Assembly (NCBI GenBank): GCA_014156375.1
Contig: RQJH01000003.1
Location: forward strand, 992,001 to 1,056,000
DNA from: Enterobacteriaceae bacterium 89
GTDB taxonomy: Bacteria; Pseudomonadota; Gammaproteobacteria; Enterobacterales; Enterobacteriaceae
DNA: 64,000 nt
Direction: 5' to 3'
Part shown: piece by piece, positions 38,118 to 48,331 of the stretch
Layout: each line of letters begins with the position of its first letter
How positions within the stretch are numbered: the first letter of the stretch is position 1
Notes under the pieces: model-generated
The model's database searches: none
What the model was told of the DNA's origin: nothing
Seen by the model: the letters and a program-made list of their open reading frames with translations, nothing else
Program-made: the position numbers and the translations under genes

Positions 38118-38956
38118 TCGGGCTGAAAACCGTCGCTGTACCAGATATGCAGCAACGCATAGGAGCGCCAGGGCTGCCAGCGCTCCGCATAGCGACGTAT
38201 CTGGGCAGGCGTCATTCCCGGGAAGCGCTGTTTGATTAAATAGTCGTCTGGCAGGAACACATCTTTGGCCTGCCAGCCGCGCAGTGCGAAGTAGTTTGCC
38301 GTCCAGCGGCCAATGCCCGGAAAGGACTGCAGTTGTTTCATTCCCGCTTCGATATTTTCAGGCGCAGTCAGAGGCAACGTTCCCGTCAGTGCCGCCTGCG
38401 CTAAATGGATCAAGGATTCAGCGCGCTTTACCGGCATGCCCAGCGCCTTCAACGCCAGCGGATCGGCCTGTACAAGCTGTTCAGGGGTGGGAAAGCAAAC
38501 ATAGTCAGGGTTTTCTGCAAGAGGAGTACCGTAAAGTTTGGCCACCCTGCTGGTTAATCTCGCCGCCATCGCAACGCTGACCAACTGCCCGAGGATCGCC
38601 CGTACGCCTTGTTCAAAAGGATCCATACAGCCCGGCAAACGCAGACCAGGTCGTGCAGCAGCCAGCGTTCCCAATGCCGCCGATACTCTTTGCGGTTCGC
38701 AATCCAAATCAAACAGCTGCGTCAACTTTTCCAGGCATTGCCCTTTGACCGGCAGCAGGCCGTCTGATAACGATACTCTGAGCGTATGATGTTGGGGATC
38801 GGGAGTCGCGCGGATCAGTCCGCGATGCTCCCCCAGCGCAAAACTGCGAACGTAAGTCCCTTGTTCAAAACGCTCCACGCCTTCGACGGTACGCGCCGCC
38901 AGAAAACCAAACATCCACTCCCAGTCGTAGGGTGCCTGCCAGGGTAAAGTCAACAT
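38114..38956 (-). CDS. alkA: DNA-3-methyladenine glycosylase II
   Basis: AlkA removes 3-methyladenine and other alkylated bases by N-glycosidic cleavage. From MLTLPWQAPYDWEW (38956) it has 280 residues. A start seven codons upstream is possible but does not match the family. The N-terminal AlkA domain is followed by the helix-hairpin-helix motif FPGIGRWTANYFALRG (residues 212-227) and the catalytic Asp238 in FLPDDYLIKQRF. The C-terminal region RRYAERWQPWRSYALLHIWY is conserved. It is convergent with the MFS gene and divergent from yegD. Confidence 0.96.
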   Translation of the reverse strand: MLTLPWQAPYDWEWMFGFLAARTVEGVERFEQGTYVRSFALGEHRGLIRATPDPQHHTLRVSLSDGLLPVKGQCLEKLTQLFDLDCEPQRVSAALGTLAAARPGLRLPGCMDPFEQGVRAILGQLVSVAMAARLTSRVAKLYGTPLAENPDYVCFPTPEQLVQADPLALKALGMPVKRAESLIHLAQAALTGTLPLTAPENIEAGMKQLQSFPGIGRWTANYFALRGWQAKDVFLPDDYLIKQRFPGMTPAQIRRYAERWQPWRSYALLHIWYSDGFQPD

Positions 38957-39008
38957 CGCATCTCCTTGATAAGTCACTACAGCATAACCTCTTAGTGCTG
39001 TTCCTGCC

Positions 39009-39016
39009 TTGCTTTC
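39009..39016 (-). promoter_or_regulatory. possible Ada-binding element upstream of alkA
   Basis: On the minus strand, GAAAGCAA lies about 53 bp before the alkA ATG, and a TATGCT-like -10 follows closer to the gene. Methylated Ada activates alkA in E. coli through an AAAGCAA-type element at a comparable place. The match is short and chance is likely, so this is a weak call. Confidence 0.35.
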
Positions 39017-39091
39017 ATATTCTGACTTGTTCCCCGGGCCACATTCCGCTAAAGTCGTCGCCCTTTCTTCACTGGCATGGGGAATCTCAAG

Positions 39092-40444
39092 GTGTTTATT
39101 GGTTTTGACTATGGTACGGCCAACTGTTCTGTGGCCGTGATGAACGGCGATGAGCCGCAGCTGCTGAAGCTGGAAAACGGGAGCTCACTGCTGCCTTCTA
39201 TGCTTTGTGCGCCCACCCGTGAAGCCGTGAGCGAATGGCTCTATCGCCAACACGATGTTCCGGCAACCGGTGATGAAACGGAAGCGCTGTTACGCCGTGC
39301 GATTCGCTTCAACCGCGAAGAAGATATCGACGTTCAGCGTCACAGCGTGCAGTTCGGTCTGTCATCGCTGCAGCACTACATTGAAGATCCGGAAGAAGTT
39401 TACTTCGTTAAATCACCGAAATCCTTCCTCGGGGCCAGCGGTCTGAAGCCGCAGCAGGTCGCGCTGTTCGAAGATTTGGTGTGCGCGATGATGCTGCATA
39501 TCAAACAGCAGGCGGAAACTCAGCTCCCGGAGAGCATTACCCAGGCGGTGATTGGTCGCCCGATCAACTTCCAGGGACTTGGCGGCGAAGAAGCCAACGA
39601 CCAGGCGCAGGGCATTCTGGAACGCGCGGCGCTGCGTGCCGGATTCCAGGACGTAGTGTTCCAGTACGAACCCGTGGCCGCAGGGCTGGATTTCGAAGCC
39701 CGGCTGACGGAAGAGAAACGCGTGCTGGTCGTCGATATCGGCGGCGGAACCACCGACTGCTCATTGCTGCTGATGGGCCCACAGTGGCGCTCGCGCCGTG
39801 AGCGTGAAGGCAGCCTGCTGGGGCACAGCGGCTGTCGCGTAGGCGGTAACGATCTGGATATCGCTCTGGCGTTCAAATGCCTGATGCCATTGCTTGGCAT
39901 GGGCGGAGAAACCGAAAAGGGTATCGCTCTGCCGGTGCTGCCGTGGTGGAATGCAGTGGCGATCAACGATGTTCCGGCTCAGACCGATTTTTACAGCACG
40001 GCAAATGGCCGCATGCTGCGTGATTTAGTCCGCGATGCCCGCGATAGCGACAAAGTCGGCCTGCTGCTGAAAACCTGGCAACAGCGCCTGAGCTACCGAC
40101 TGGTCCGCAGTGCGGAAGAGAGCAAAATCGCCCTTTCCGATCGCACTGACATCACCACTTCTCTGCCATTCCTGAGTCCTGAACTGGCTGCGGATATTAA
40201 CCAGATGGGCCTTGAAGCCGCGCTGAACCAGCCGCTCACCCGCATTCTGGAGCAGGTGCAGCTGGCACTGGATAACGGTGGCGAAAAGCCGGATGTTATC
40301 TATCTGACCGGCGGTAGCGCACGCTCGCCGCTGATCAAAAAAGCGCTGGCGCAGCAGCTGCCGGGGATTGAGATTGCCGGTGGCGATGATTTCGGCTCCG
40401 TCACCGCCGGTCTGGCCCGCTGGGCGCAGGTGGTTTTTAGCTAA
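39092..40444 (+). CDS. yegD: Hsp70-like chaperone-family protein YegD
   Basis: YegD is an Hsp70/actin-fold ATPase without the usual C-terminal substrate-binding domain. I choose the GTG at 39092 (FIGFDYGTANCSVAV follows), because GGGGA stands 8 bp upstream and the resulting 450 residues equal E. coli YegD. An in-frame ATG five codons earlier (39077) lacks a ribosome binding site. Phosphate-loop motifs are GFDYGTANCS near the start and VLVVDIGGGTTDCSLLLMG in the middle. The adenosine motif is YLTGGSARSPLIKKAL near the C-terminus. The cellular client is unknown. Confidence 0.93.
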   Translation: MFIGFDYGTANCSVAVMNGDEPQLLKLENGSSLLPSMLCAPTREAVSEWLYRQHDVPATGDETEALLRRAIRFNREEDIDVQRHSVQFGLSSLQHYIEDPEEVYFVKSPKSFLGASGLKPQQVALFEDLVCAMMLHIKQQAETQLPESITQAVIGRPINFQGLGGEEANDQAQGILERAALRAGFQDVVFQYEPVAAGLDFEARLTEEKRVLVVDIGGGTTDCSLLLMGPQWRSRREREGSLLGHSGCRVGGNDLDIALAFKCLMPLLGMGGETEKGIALPVLPWWNAVAINDVPAQTDFYSTANGRMLRDLVRDARDSDKVGLLLKTWQQRLSYRLVRSAEESKIALSDRTDITTSLPFLSPELAADINQMGLEAALNQPLTRILEQVQLALDNGGEKPDVIYLTGGSARSPLIKKALAQQLPGIEIAGGDDFGSVTAGLARWAQVVFS

Positions 40445-40473
40445 AATCGCGATCTGGCTCGAAACAGTGGCGA

Positions 40474-40502
40474 TTGACTTCGCTGCTTTTTCGACCTAAC
40501 GT
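40474..40502 (+). promoter_or_regulatory. sib promoter
   Basis: TTGACT (40474-40479) and TAACGT (40497-40502) are separated by 17 bp and point at a start near 40508, where the Sib-like sequence begins. The -35 matches the sigma-70 consensus at five of six bases; the -10 is weak. Confidence 0.5.
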
Positions 40503-40507
40503 TGAAG

Positions 40508-40650
40508 GGTAAAGGGCGAAGGGAGATTTCTCCCCCTTCTGGTCTCTTAGTAAGCCGGTAAGCTAATCACTAAGAGAATGACCAGTATGATGACTAACTT
40601 CATCATATCCCTTTCCTTCTTAAGGCCCTTGCTTCGGTAAGGGCCTTCCC
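40508..40650 (+). ncRNA. sib: Sib-family antisense RNA (antitoxin of Ibs)
   Basis: This plus-strand RNA of about 140 nt starts with the GGGTAAAGGG and GGGAGATTTCTCCCCC hairpin typical of Sib/QUAD RNAs, runs antisense across the whole ibs reading frame, and ends in a terminator. The terminator has a perfect 9-bp stem AAGGCCCTT / AAGGGCCTT (40622-40647). By family, Sib pairs with ibs mRNA and blocks synthesis of the toxic peptide. The ends are estimated from the promoter and terminator. Recognition is from memory of E. coli SibA-E. Confidence 0.85.
40547..40606 (-). CDS. ibs: Ibs type I toxin peptide
   Basis: The 19-residue peptide MMKLVIILVILLVISLPAY is almost entirely hydrophobic and nearly identical to the E. 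coli Ibs peptides, which insert in the inner membrane and depolarise cells when overproduced. A strong AAGGAAAGGG site lies upstream of the ATG pair. A longer 62-codon frame ends in the same peptide, but its N-terminal part is unrelated to any family and is not believed. The gene lies wholly inside the Sib antisense RNA, the defining arrangement of this type I system. It is too short for standard gene callers. Confidence 0.9.
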   Translation of the reverse strand: MMKLVIILVILLVISLPAY

Positions 40651-40812
40651 GTTTCAGCCCCATGCTGACTTCCCTTTCAGCCAGACATTCCTGACGAATG
40701 CGGCTGGCGACGACTTTATCGCGCCACTTCCCCACTCGCTTAACTTTTGCTCAGTCTTGCGTAGCTCCTCGTAAAAGAGCCGTCATTCAGACGTTTCCAG
40801 ACAGTGTTTCAT

Positions 40813-40830
40813 ATTTCCTCCATTATTCCG
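40813..40830 (+). promoter_or_regulatory. BaeR-type box upstream of mdtA
   Basis: The sequence ATTTCCTCCATTATTCCG agrees with the published BaeR consensus TTTTTCTCCATDATTGGC at 13 of 18 positions, including the TCCATTATT core. It lies 64 bp before the mdtA ATG. BaeR binding here would close an autoregulatory loop, because baeSR are the last genes of the operon. Confidence 0.7.
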
Positions 40831-40876
40831 GGGCCTTCCGTTACTAAACTAGTATTATTCGGTGAAAGTTTTCAGG

Positions 40877-40891
40877 ATGAGATACGTATAA
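40877..40891 (+). CDS. possible leader mini-ORF (MRYV) before mdtA
   Basis: ATG-AGA-TAC-GTA-TAA ends two bases before the mdtA ATG and is preceded by TTCAGG. The only Shine-Dalgarno-like sequence near mdtA (AGGATGAG) is too far from the mdtA start and overlaps this mini-ORF. Re-initiation from the mini-ORF onto mdtA is therefore possible. No experimental support is known to me; speculative. Confidence 0.3.
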   Translation: MRYV

Positions 40892-40893
40892 CG

Positions 40894-42129
40894 ATGAAAG
40901 GCAGCAATAAATCGCGTTGGTTAATCGCGCTCGGCGCGGTGGTTGTGGCTGGTGCCGCTGTGTATTACTGGCACAGCCAGAGCACGTCTGAATCCGGAGC
41001 AACGGCACCAGCAGGCCAACACGCCGGCGGCGGTCGTCACGGCGGACGTTTTAGCGGCGCGCTGGCCCCGGTTCAGGCGGCAACGGCCACCAGTGAAGCC
41101 GTACCGCGCTATCTCACCGGTCTGGGAACCATCACTGCGGCCAACACTGTTACGGTGCGCAGCCGGGTTGATGGTCAGCTGCTGTCGCTGCACTTCCAGG
41201 AAGGTCAGCAGGTGAAAGCCGGCGACCTGTTGGCAGAAATTGACCCTAGTCAGTTCAAAGTGGCGCTGGCTCAGGCACAGGGGCAACTGGCAAAAGACAA
41301 TGCCACCCTTGCCAACGCGCGTCGTGATTTAGCCCGCTATCAGCAGCTCGTGAAAACTAATCTGATTTCCCGTCAGGAAATGGACGCCCAACAGGCGCTG
41401 GTTACCGAAAGCCTGGGCACGGTTAAAGCCGATGAGGCCGCCGTCGCCAGCGCTCAGCTGCAGCTGGACTGGACGCGTATCACTGCCCCTATCGACGGTC
41501 GTGTCGGTCTGAAACAGGTCGATATTGGCAATCAGATCTCCACCAGCGACACCACCGGCATCGTGGTACTGACGCAAACTCATCCTATCGACCTGGTCTT
41601 CACCCTGCCAGAAAACGACATCGCCACCGTGGTGAAAGCACAGAAAGCCGGGCAAAGCCTGGTGGTGGAAGCCTGGGACAGAACCAATAAGCAGAAGCTG
41701 AGCAGCGGCACGCTGTTAAGCCTCGACAACCAGATTGACGCCACCACCGGCACCATCAAGCTGAAAGCCCGCTTTAACAATCAGGACGACGCGCTGTTCC
41801 CGAATCAGTTCGTCAACGCCCGCATGCTGGTGGATACCGAACAGAACGCCGTGGTGATCCCAACCGCCGCGCTGCAGATGGGCAACGAGGGCAACTTCGT
41901 GTGGGTGCTGAACGATGAGAACAAGGTCAGCAAACACATCGTGGTACCGGGCATTCAGGACAGTCTGAAGGTCGTCATCACTTCTGGTCTGTCTGCCGGA
42001 GATAAGGTCGTCACCGACGGTATCGATCGTCTGACCGAAGGGGCGAAAGTTGAAGTGGTGGACGCCCACAGCGCAACTGCCACAAAACCGGCGGCTGAGC
42101 ATAGCGGCAAAAAAGGAGCTCGGTCCTGA
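40894..42129 (+). CDS. mdtA: multidrug efflux periplasmic adaptor MdtA
   Basis: MdtA is the membrane fusion protein linking the MdtB2C RND pump to TolC. From [20 protein letters not shown] (40894) it has 411 residues. The frame is open 30 codons further upstream across the promoter and is not credible. One N-terminal anchor helix is followed by lipoyl halves ([20 protein letters not shown]), an alpha-hairpin rich in Ala, Gln and Leu (about residues 120-190) and a beta-barrel domain. mdtB starts on the last base of the stop codon. Expression is expected to depend on BaeSR. Confidence 0.96.
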   Translation: MKGSNKSRWLIALGAVVVAGAAVYYWHSQSTSESGATAPAGQHAGGGRHGGRFSGALAPVQAATATSEAVPRYLTGLGTITAANTVTVRSRVDGQLLSLHFQEGQQVKAGDLLAEIDPSQFKVALAQAQGQLAKDNATLANARRDLARYQQLVKTNLISRQEMDAQQALVTESLGTVKADEAAVASAQLQLDWTRITAPIDGRVGLKQVDIGNQISTSDTTGIVVLTQTHPIDLVFTLPENDIATVVKAQKAGQSLVVEAWDRTNKQKLSSGTLLSLDNQIDATTGTIKLKARFNNQDDALFPNQFVNARMLVDTEQNAVVIPTAALQMGNEGNFVWVLNDENKVSKHIVVPGIQDSLKVVITSGLSAGDKVVTDGIDRLTEGAKVEVVDAHSATATKPAAEHSGKKGARS

Positions 42130-45100
42130 TGGAAGTGTTACCACCAGGCAACACAGGCGGCCCGTCCCGCCTGTTTATTCTGCGTCCGGTTGCCACCACG
42201 CTGATGATGATCGCCATCCTGCTGGCGGGGGTCATCGGCTATCGTTTTCTGCCCGTTTCCGCTCTGCCGGAAGTGGATTACCCGACGATTCAGGTCATTA
42301 CACTCTACCCGGGTGCCAGCCCGGACGTGGTGACCTCGTCGATCACCGCGCCACTGGAACGTCAGTTCGGGCAGATGTCTGGCCTGAAACAGATGTCTTC
42401 GCAAAGCGCGGGCGGCGCTTCGGTCGTCACCCTGCAGTTCCAGCTTGAGCTCTCATTAGACGTTGCCGAACAGGAAGTGCAGGCCGCGATTAACGCCGCC
42501 ACCAACCTGCTGCCGAGCGACCTGCCGAACCCGCCGGTTTACAGCAAGGTCAATCCGGCGGATCCGCCGATCATGACCCTCGCGGTCACCTCTTCTGCCC
42601 TGCCAATGACTCAGGTCGAAGACATGGTTGAAACTCGCGTGGCGCAGAAGATTTCTCAGGTATCAGGCGTCGGTCTGGTCACCCTGGCTGGCGGTCAACG
42701 TCCTGCCGTGCGGGTGAAGCTCAACGCGCAGGCGATTGCCGCTCTGGGCTTGACCAGTGAAACCGTACGTACCGCCATTACCAACGCCAACGTCAACTCG
42801 GCGAAGGGTAGTCTCGATGGCCCAACCCGCGCGGTGACGCTGTCCGCCAACGACCAGATGCAGTCGGCTGAAGAGTACCGCAATCTGATTATCGCCTATC
42901 AAAACGGCGCGCCGGTGCGGCTGGGTGCGGTTGCCACCATTGAGCAAGGCGCTGAAAACAGCTGGCTGGGGGCCTGGGCCAACAAACAGCAGGCGATTGT
43001 GATGAACGTCCAGCGCCAGCCGGGTGCCAACATCATCGCCACCGCCGACAGCATCCGTCAGATGCTGCCGCAGCTCACCAGCAGCCTGCCGAAATCCGTG
43101 CAGGTGAAGGTGTTATCTGACCGAACCACCAACATTCGCGCCTCCGTCAGCGATACTCAATTTGAGCTAATGCTGGCGATTGCGCTGGTGGTGATGATCA
43201 TCTACGTGTTCCTGCGCAACGTCCCGGCAACCATTATTCCCGGCGTTGCCGTACCGCTGTCACTGGTCGGTACCTTTGCGGTGATGGTGTTCCTCGATTT
43301 TTCGATCAACAACCTGACGCTGATGGCGCTGACCATCGCCACCGGTTTTGTGGTCGATGACGCCATCGTGGTGATCGAAAACATTTCGCGCTACATCGAA
43401 AAAGGCGAGAAGCCAATGGATGCCGCGCTGAAAGGCGCAGGCGAAATCGGCTTTACCATTATCTCCCTGACCTTCTCACTGATTGCGGTACTGATCCCGC
43501 TGCTGTTTATGGGTGATATCGTCGGCCGCCTGTTCCGTGAGTTTGCTATTACGCTTGCCGTCGCGATTTTGATATCCGCCGTGGTGTCGTTAACGCTGAC
43601 GCCGATGATGTGCGCGCGGATGCTGAGCCACGAATCTCTGCGCAAGCAGAACCGTTTCTCCCAGGCCAGCGAGCGCTTCTTTGAACGCGTGATTGCCGCC
43701 TATGGCCGCATGCTCAGCAAAGTGCTGAATCATCCGTGGCTAACGCTGAGCGTGGCGCTCAGCACCCTGGCGCTGTCGATCCTGCTGTGGGTATTCATTC
43801 CGAAAGGCTTCTTCCCAATTCAGGATAACGGCATTATTCAGGGTACGCTGCAGGCCCCGCAGTCGGCGTCGTTTGCCAGCATGGCCCAGCGCCAGCAGCA
43901 GGTTTCAGAAATTATCCTCAAAGATCCGGCAGTCGAAAGCCTGACCTCGTTCGTCGGTGTAGATGGCACCAATCCGGCGCTCAACAGCGCCCGTCTGCAA
44001 ATCAACCTCAAACCGCTTTCCGAGCGTGATGACCGGGTGCAGAAAGTTATCCGCCGCCTGCAGCACGCCGTCGACAGGGTGCCCGGCATTGAACTCTATC
44101 TGCAACCGACGCAGGATCTGACCATCGACACCACCGTCAGCCGCACCCAGTATCAGTTCAGCCTGCAGGCCAACTCGCTGGATGCGCTGAGCGAATGGGT
44201 GCCAAAACTGATGACCGAGCTGCAAAAGCTTCCGCAGTTGGAAGACGTCAGCAGCGACTGGCAGGACAAAGGTCTGGCGGCCTACGTTAACGTCGACCGC
44301 GATAGCGCCAGCCGTCTGGGGATCAGCATGGCGGACGTCGACAACGCGCTGTATAACGCCTTCGGCCAGCGCCTGATTTCCACCATCTACACCCAGTCGA
44401 ACCAGTACCGCGTGGTGCTGGAGCATGACACCAGCGAAACGCCGGGGCTGTCGGCGCTGGATAATATTCGTATTACCAGCAGCAGCGGCGGAATTGTGCC
44501 GCTGAACGCCATCGCCAAAGTCGAAGAACGCTTTACCCCGCTTTCGATTAACCACCTCGATCAGTTCCCGGTGACGACGATTTCGTTCAACGTGGCGCAG
44601 GACTCCTCGCTGGGCGATGCGGTGCAGGCCATCACCGACGCTGAAAAAACGCTGAATCTGCCTGTCGATATTCGCACCGAATTCCAGGGCAGCTCGCTGG
44701 CGTTTCAGGCCGCGCTCGGCAGCACCGTCTGGCTGGTGGTCGCCGCCGTGGTGGCGATGTATATCGTGCTCGGCATCCTGTACGAAAGCTTTATCCATCC
44801 GATTACTATTCTCTCCACGCTGCCGACCGCAGGCGTGGGCGCGCTGCTGGCACTGTGGGTTTCGGGCAGCGAGCTGGACGTTATCGCCATCATCGGGATT
44901 ATCTTGCTGATCGGTATCGTGAAGAAGAACGCGATCATGATGATCGACTTTGCACTTGCCGCGGAACGTGAACAGGGGATGCCGCCGCGCGAGGCCATTT
45001 ATCAGGCCTGTCTGCTGCGTTTCCGTCCGATCCTGATGACCACCCTCGCCGCCCTGCTCGGCGCACTGCCGCTGATGCTGAGTACCGGCGTCGGCGCCGA

Positions 45101-45251
45101 GCTGCGTCGTCCGCTGGGGATTGGCATGGTTGGCGGCCTGCTGGTGAGCCAGGTGCTGACGCTGTTCACCACGCCGGTGATTTATCTGCTGTTCGATACT
45201 CTGTCGCTGCGTCTGAAACGCTGGCTGCCGTCGCGTGAAGAGGAGGCGTAA
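42129..45251 (+). CDS. mdtB: multidrug efflux RND permease subunit MdtB
   Basis: This 1040-residue inner-membrane proton-driven transporter has the RND layout of 12 helices and two large periplasmic loops. In E. coli it works as a heterotrimer with MdtC, exporting bile salts, novobiocin and other compounds. Conserved helix-4 segment [26 protein letters not shown] carries the paired Asp residues of the proton relay. The late segment [20 protein letters not shown] is present. It overlaps mdtA by 1 bp, and the TAA stop abuts the GTG start of mdtC. Confidence 0.97.
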   Translation: MEVLPPGNTGGPSRLFILRPVATTLMMIAILLAGVIGYRFLPVSALPEVDYPTIQVITLYPGASPDVVTSSITAPLERQFGQMSGLKQMSSQSAGGASVVTLQFQLELSLDVAEQEVQAAINAATNLLPSDLPNPPVYSKVNPADPPIMTLAVTSSALPMTQVEDMVETRVAQKISQVSGVGLVTLAGGQRPAVRVKLNAQAIAALGLTSETVRTAITNANVNSAKGSLDGPTRAVTLSANDQMQSAEEYRNLIIAYQNGAPVRLGAVATIEQGAENSWLGAWANKQQAIVMNVQRQPGANIIATADSIRQMLPQLTSSLPKSVQVKVLSDRTTNIRASVSDTQFELMLAIALVVMIIYVFLRNVPATIIPGVAVPLSLVGTFAVMVFLDFSINNLTLMALTIATGFVVDDAIVVIENISRYIEKGEKPMDAALKGAGEIGFTIISLTFSLIAVLIPLLFMGDIVGRLFREFAITLAVAILISAVVSLTLTPMMCARMLSHESLRKQNRFSQASERFFERVIAAYGRMLSKVLNHPWLTLSVALSTLALSILLWVFIPKGFFPIQDNGIIQGTLQAPQSASFASMAQRQQQVSEIILKDPAVESLTSFVGVDGTNPALNSARLQINLKPLSERDDRVQKVIRRLQHAVDRVPGIELYLQPTQDLTIDTTVSRTQYQFSLQANSLDALSEWVPKLMTELQKLPQLEDVSSDWQDKGLAAYVNVDRDSASRLGISMADVDNALYNAFGQRLISTIYTQSNQYRVVLEHDTSETPGLSALDNIRITSSSGGIVPLNAIAKVEERFTPLSINHLDQFPVTTISFNVAQDSSLGDAVQAITDAEKTLNLPVDIRTEFQGSSLAFQAALGSTVWLVVAAVVAMYIVLGILYESFIHPITILSTLPTAGVGALLALWVSGSELDVIAIIGIILLIGIVKKNAIMMIDFALAAEREQGMPPREAIYQACLLRFRPILMTTLAALLGALPLMLSTGVGAELRRPLGIGMVGGLLVSQVLTLFTTPVIYLLFDTLSLRLKRWLPSREEEA

Positions 45252-48200
45252 GTGAAGTTTTTCGCTCTCTTCATTTACCGCCCGGTGGCGACGATATTAA
45301 TTTCACTCGCCATCACTCTGTGCGGCGTCCTGGGCTTCCGGCTCCTGCCGGTGGCCCCGCTGCCTCAGGTGGATTATCCGGTCATTATGATCAGCGCCTC
45401 GCTGCCGGGGGCTGCTCCGGAGACCATGGCGTCTTCGGTGGCGACGCCGCTGGAACGTTCGCTTGGGCGCATTGCCGGGGTCAACGAAATGACCTCGATG
45501 AGCTCGCTCGGCAGTACGCGCATCATTCTGCAGTTCGATTTTAACCGCGATATCAACGGCGCGGCGCGAGACGTGCAGGCGGCGATTAACGCTGCGCAAA
45601 GCCTGCTGCCGACCGGGATGCCGAGCCGCCCGACCTACCGCAAGGCCAACCCGTCAGACGCACCAATCATGATCCTGACGCTCACCTCAGATACCTACTC
45701 GCAGGGTGAGCTGTACGATTTCGCCTCCACTCAGCTGGCGCAAACCATTTCACAGATTGACGGCGTGGGCGACGTGGACGTTGGCGGAAGTTCCCTGCCC
45801 GCAGTGCGTGTCGATCTCAATCCACAGGCGCTGTTTAATCAGGGCGTTTCACTGGATGCTGTCCGCACGGCTATCACTAATGCCAACGTACGCAATCCAC
45901 AGGGGGCGATTGAGGACAACAGTCAGCGCTGGCAGCTTGCCACCAACGACGAGCTGAAAACCGCAGCTGAATATAAGCCACTGATCATTCACTACAACAA
46001 CGGCGCATCCGTTCGGCTGAGCGACGTGGCCAACGTCACCGACTCGGTGCAGGACGTGCGTAACGCCGGGATGACCAACGCCAAACCGGCAATTTTGCTG
46101 ATGATCCGCAAGCTGCCGGAAGCCAACATCATTCAGACCGTGGACGCGATCCGCGCCAAACTCCCGGAGCTGAAGGACACCATCCCAGCGGCCATCGACC
46201 TGCAAATTGCCCAGGATCGCTCGCCGACCATTCGCGCTTCGCTCGAAGAAGTCGAGCAGACGCTGGTGATTTCCGTTGCGCTGGTCATCCTGGTGGTGTT
46301 CCTGTTCCTGCGTTCAGGCCGGGCGACGATCATTCCCGCCGTGGCGGTTCCTGTTTCACTGATAGGCACCTTCGCCGCCATGTACCTGTGCGGATTCAGC
46401 CTCAACAACCTGTCGCTTATGGCGCTGACTATCGCCACCGGCTTTGTGGTCGATGATGCCATCGTGGTACTGGAGAACATCTCCCGTCATCTTGAAGCGG
46501 GGATGAAACCGCTGCAGGCCGCGCTGCGAGGGAGCCGGGAAGTCGGTTTCACCGTGCTGTCGATGAGCCTGTCGCTGGTGGCGGTGTTCCTGCCGCTGCT
46601 GCTGATGGGCGGCCTGCCGGGGCGATTGCTGCGTGAGTTTGCCGTCACACTGTCGGTGGCGATTGGTATTTCACTGGCGGTTTCGCTGACGCTGACGCCA
46701 ATGATGTGCGGCTGGATGCTGAAATCCTCTCGCGGCCATCAGCCGACGCGCAACCGGGGCTTTGGCCGGGTGCTGGTTGCTCTACAGCAGGGCTACGGTA
46801 AATCGCTGAAATGGGTGCTGAATCATACCCGGCTGGTCGGCCTGGTACTGATAGGCACCATCGCGCTGAACGTCTGGCTGTACATTTCGATTCCGAAGAC
46901 CTTCTTCCCGGAACAGGATACCGGGGTGGTGATGGGCAACATTCAGGCTGACCAGAGCATCTCCTTCCAGGCCATGCGCGGGAAGTTGCAGGACTTCATG
47001 AAGATCATTCGTGAAGATAAAGCCGTCGATAACGTGACCGGCTTTACCGGCGGTTCGCGCGTCAACAGCGGGATGATGTTTATCACCCTCAAGCCGCGAG
47101 ACGTGCGTAATGAAACCGCGCAGCAGGTGATTGACCGTCTGCGTAAAAAACTCGCCAAAGAGCCCGGGGCCAATCTGTTCCTGATGGCGGTGCAGGATAT
47201 CCGCGTCGGCGGACGTCAGGCCAATGCCAGCTACCAGTACACGCTGCTATCGGACAACCTCGCGGATTTACGCGAATGGACGCCAAAAATCACCACCGCG
47301 CTGACGGCCCTGCCGGAGCTGGCGGACGTCAACTCCGATCAGCAGGACAACGGCGCGGAGATGGATCTGGTGTATGACCGTGAAACCATGTCCAGGCTTG
47401 GGATCAGCGTCGAAGACGCAAACAACCTGCTGAACAACGCCTTTGGTCAGCGGCAGATTTCCACCATCTATCAGCCGCTTAACCAGTACAAAGTGGTGAT
47501 GGAAGTGGATCCGGTTTACACCCAGGACATCAGCTCCCTGAACCAGATGTTCGTGATCAATAGCGAAGGTAAGTCGATTCCGCTCTCCTACTTTGCTAAA
47601 TGGCAGCCCGCCAACGCACCTCTGTCGGTTAACCATCAGGGGCTGTCGGCGGCTTCAACCATTTCGTTTAACCTGCCGACGGGCAAATCACTGTCTGAAG
47701 CCAGCGATGCGATTGACCGCACCATGACGCAATTGGGCGTGCCAAACACCATTCGCGGCAGCTTTGCCGGAACGGCACAGGTGTTCCAGCAGACCATGAA
47801 TTCGCAGGTGATCCTGATTCTGGCTGCGATTGCCACGGTCTATATCGTGCTGGGGATCCTGTACGAAAGCTATGTACATCCGCTGACGATCCTCTCTACC
47901 CTGCCGTCCGCAGGCGTGGGCGCACTGCTGGCGCTGGAGCTGTTCGGCGCGCCGTTTAGCCTGATTGCGCTTATCGGCATCATGCTACTGATAGGGATCG
48001 TGAAAAAGAACGCCATCATGATGGTCGACTTTGCGCTCGAGGCGCAGCGCAACGGCAATCTTGCGCCGGAAGAGGCTATTTTCCAGGCCTGCCTGCTGCG
48101 TTTTCGTCCGATCATGATGACCACCCTGGCGGCGCTGTTTGGCGCGCTGCCGCTGGTGCTCTCCGGGGGCGATGGCTCCGAACTGCGTCAGCCACTGGGG

Positions 48201-48329
48201 ATCACCATCGTCGGTGGTCTGGTGATGAGCCAGTTGCTGACGCTGTATACCACCCCGGTGGTGTACCTGTTCTTTGACCGCCTGGGGCGGCGCTTTACCC
48301 GTAAATCTCAGCAAACGGTAACAGAGTAA
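45252..48329 (+). CDS. mdtC: multidrug efflux RND permease subunit MdtC
   Basis: This 1025-residue RND transporter is the partner of MdtB. It starts with GTG directly after the mdtB stop and has a GAGGAGG ribosome binding site inside mdtB. The helix-4 motif [26 protein letters not shown] and the [19 protein letters not shown] segment are present. It is clearly paralogous to MdtB, consistent with an old tandem duplication. mdtD follows after 2 bp. Confidence 0.97.
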   Translation: MKFFALFIYRPVATILISLAITLCGVLGFRLLPVAPLPQVDYPVIMISASLPGAAPETMASSVATPLERSLGRIAGVNEMTSMSSLGSTRIILQFDFNRDINGAARDVQAAINAAQSLLPTGMPSRPTYRKANPSDAPIMILTLTSDTYSQGELYDFASTQLAQTISQIDGVGDVDVGGSSLPAVRVDLNPQALFNQGVSLDAVRTAITNANVRNPQGAIEDNSQRWQLATNDELKTAAEYKPLIIHYNNGASVRLSDVANVTDSVQDVRNAGMTNAKPAILLMIRKLPEANIIQTVDAIRAKLPELKDTIPAAIDLQIAQDRSPTIRASLEEVEQTLVISVALVILVVFLFLRSGRATIIPAVAVPVSLIGTFAAMYLCGFSLNNLSLMALTIATGFVVDDAIVVLENISRHLEAGMKPLQAALRGSREVGFTVLSMSLSLVAVFLPLLLMGGLPGRLLREFAVTLSVAIGISLAVSLTLTPMMCGWMLKSSRGHQPTRNRGFGRVLVALQQGYGKSLKWVLNHTRLVGLVLIGTIALNVWLYISIPKTFFPEQDTGVVMGNIQADQSISFQAMRGKLQDFMKIIREDKAVDNVTGFTGGSRVNSGMMFITLKPRDVRNETAQQVIDRLRKKLAKEPGANLFLMAVQDIRVGGRQANASYQYTLLSDNLADLREWTPKITTALTALPELADVNSDQQDNGAEMDLVYDRETMSRLGISVEDANNLLNNAFGQRQISTIYQPLNQYKVVMEVDPVYTQDISSLNQMFVINSEGKSIPLSYFAKWQPANAPLSVNHQGLSAASTISFNLPTGKSLSEASDAIDRTMTQLGVPNTIRGSFAGTAQVFQQTMNSQVILILAAIATVYIVLGILYESYVHPLTILSTLPSAGVGALLALELFGAPFSLIALIGIMLLIGIVKKNAIMMVDFALEAQRNGNLAPEEAIFQACLLRFRPIMMTTLAALFGALPLVLSGGDGSELRQPLGITIVGGLVMSQLLTLYTTPVVYLFFDRLGRRFTRKSQQTVTE

Positions 48330-48331
48330 TT

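Larger units (their letters stand above)
40445..40893. other. 449-bp intergenic region between yegD and mdtA
   Basis: This gap holds, left to right, the sib promoter, the Sib/Ibs pair, the Sib terminator, a BaeR-type box and the mdtA leader with a five-codon mini-ORF. The same neighbourhood (upstream of mdtA) carries sibA and sibB in E. coli K-12; only one copy is seen here. Positions 40651-40810 show nothing else that I can support. Confidence 0.75.

Noticed and set aside
40547-40735. 62-codon version of the Ibs frame
   Set aside because: The N-terminal 43 residues are unlike any Ibs and run through the Sib terminator region; the strong ribosome binding site stands before the last 19 codons.
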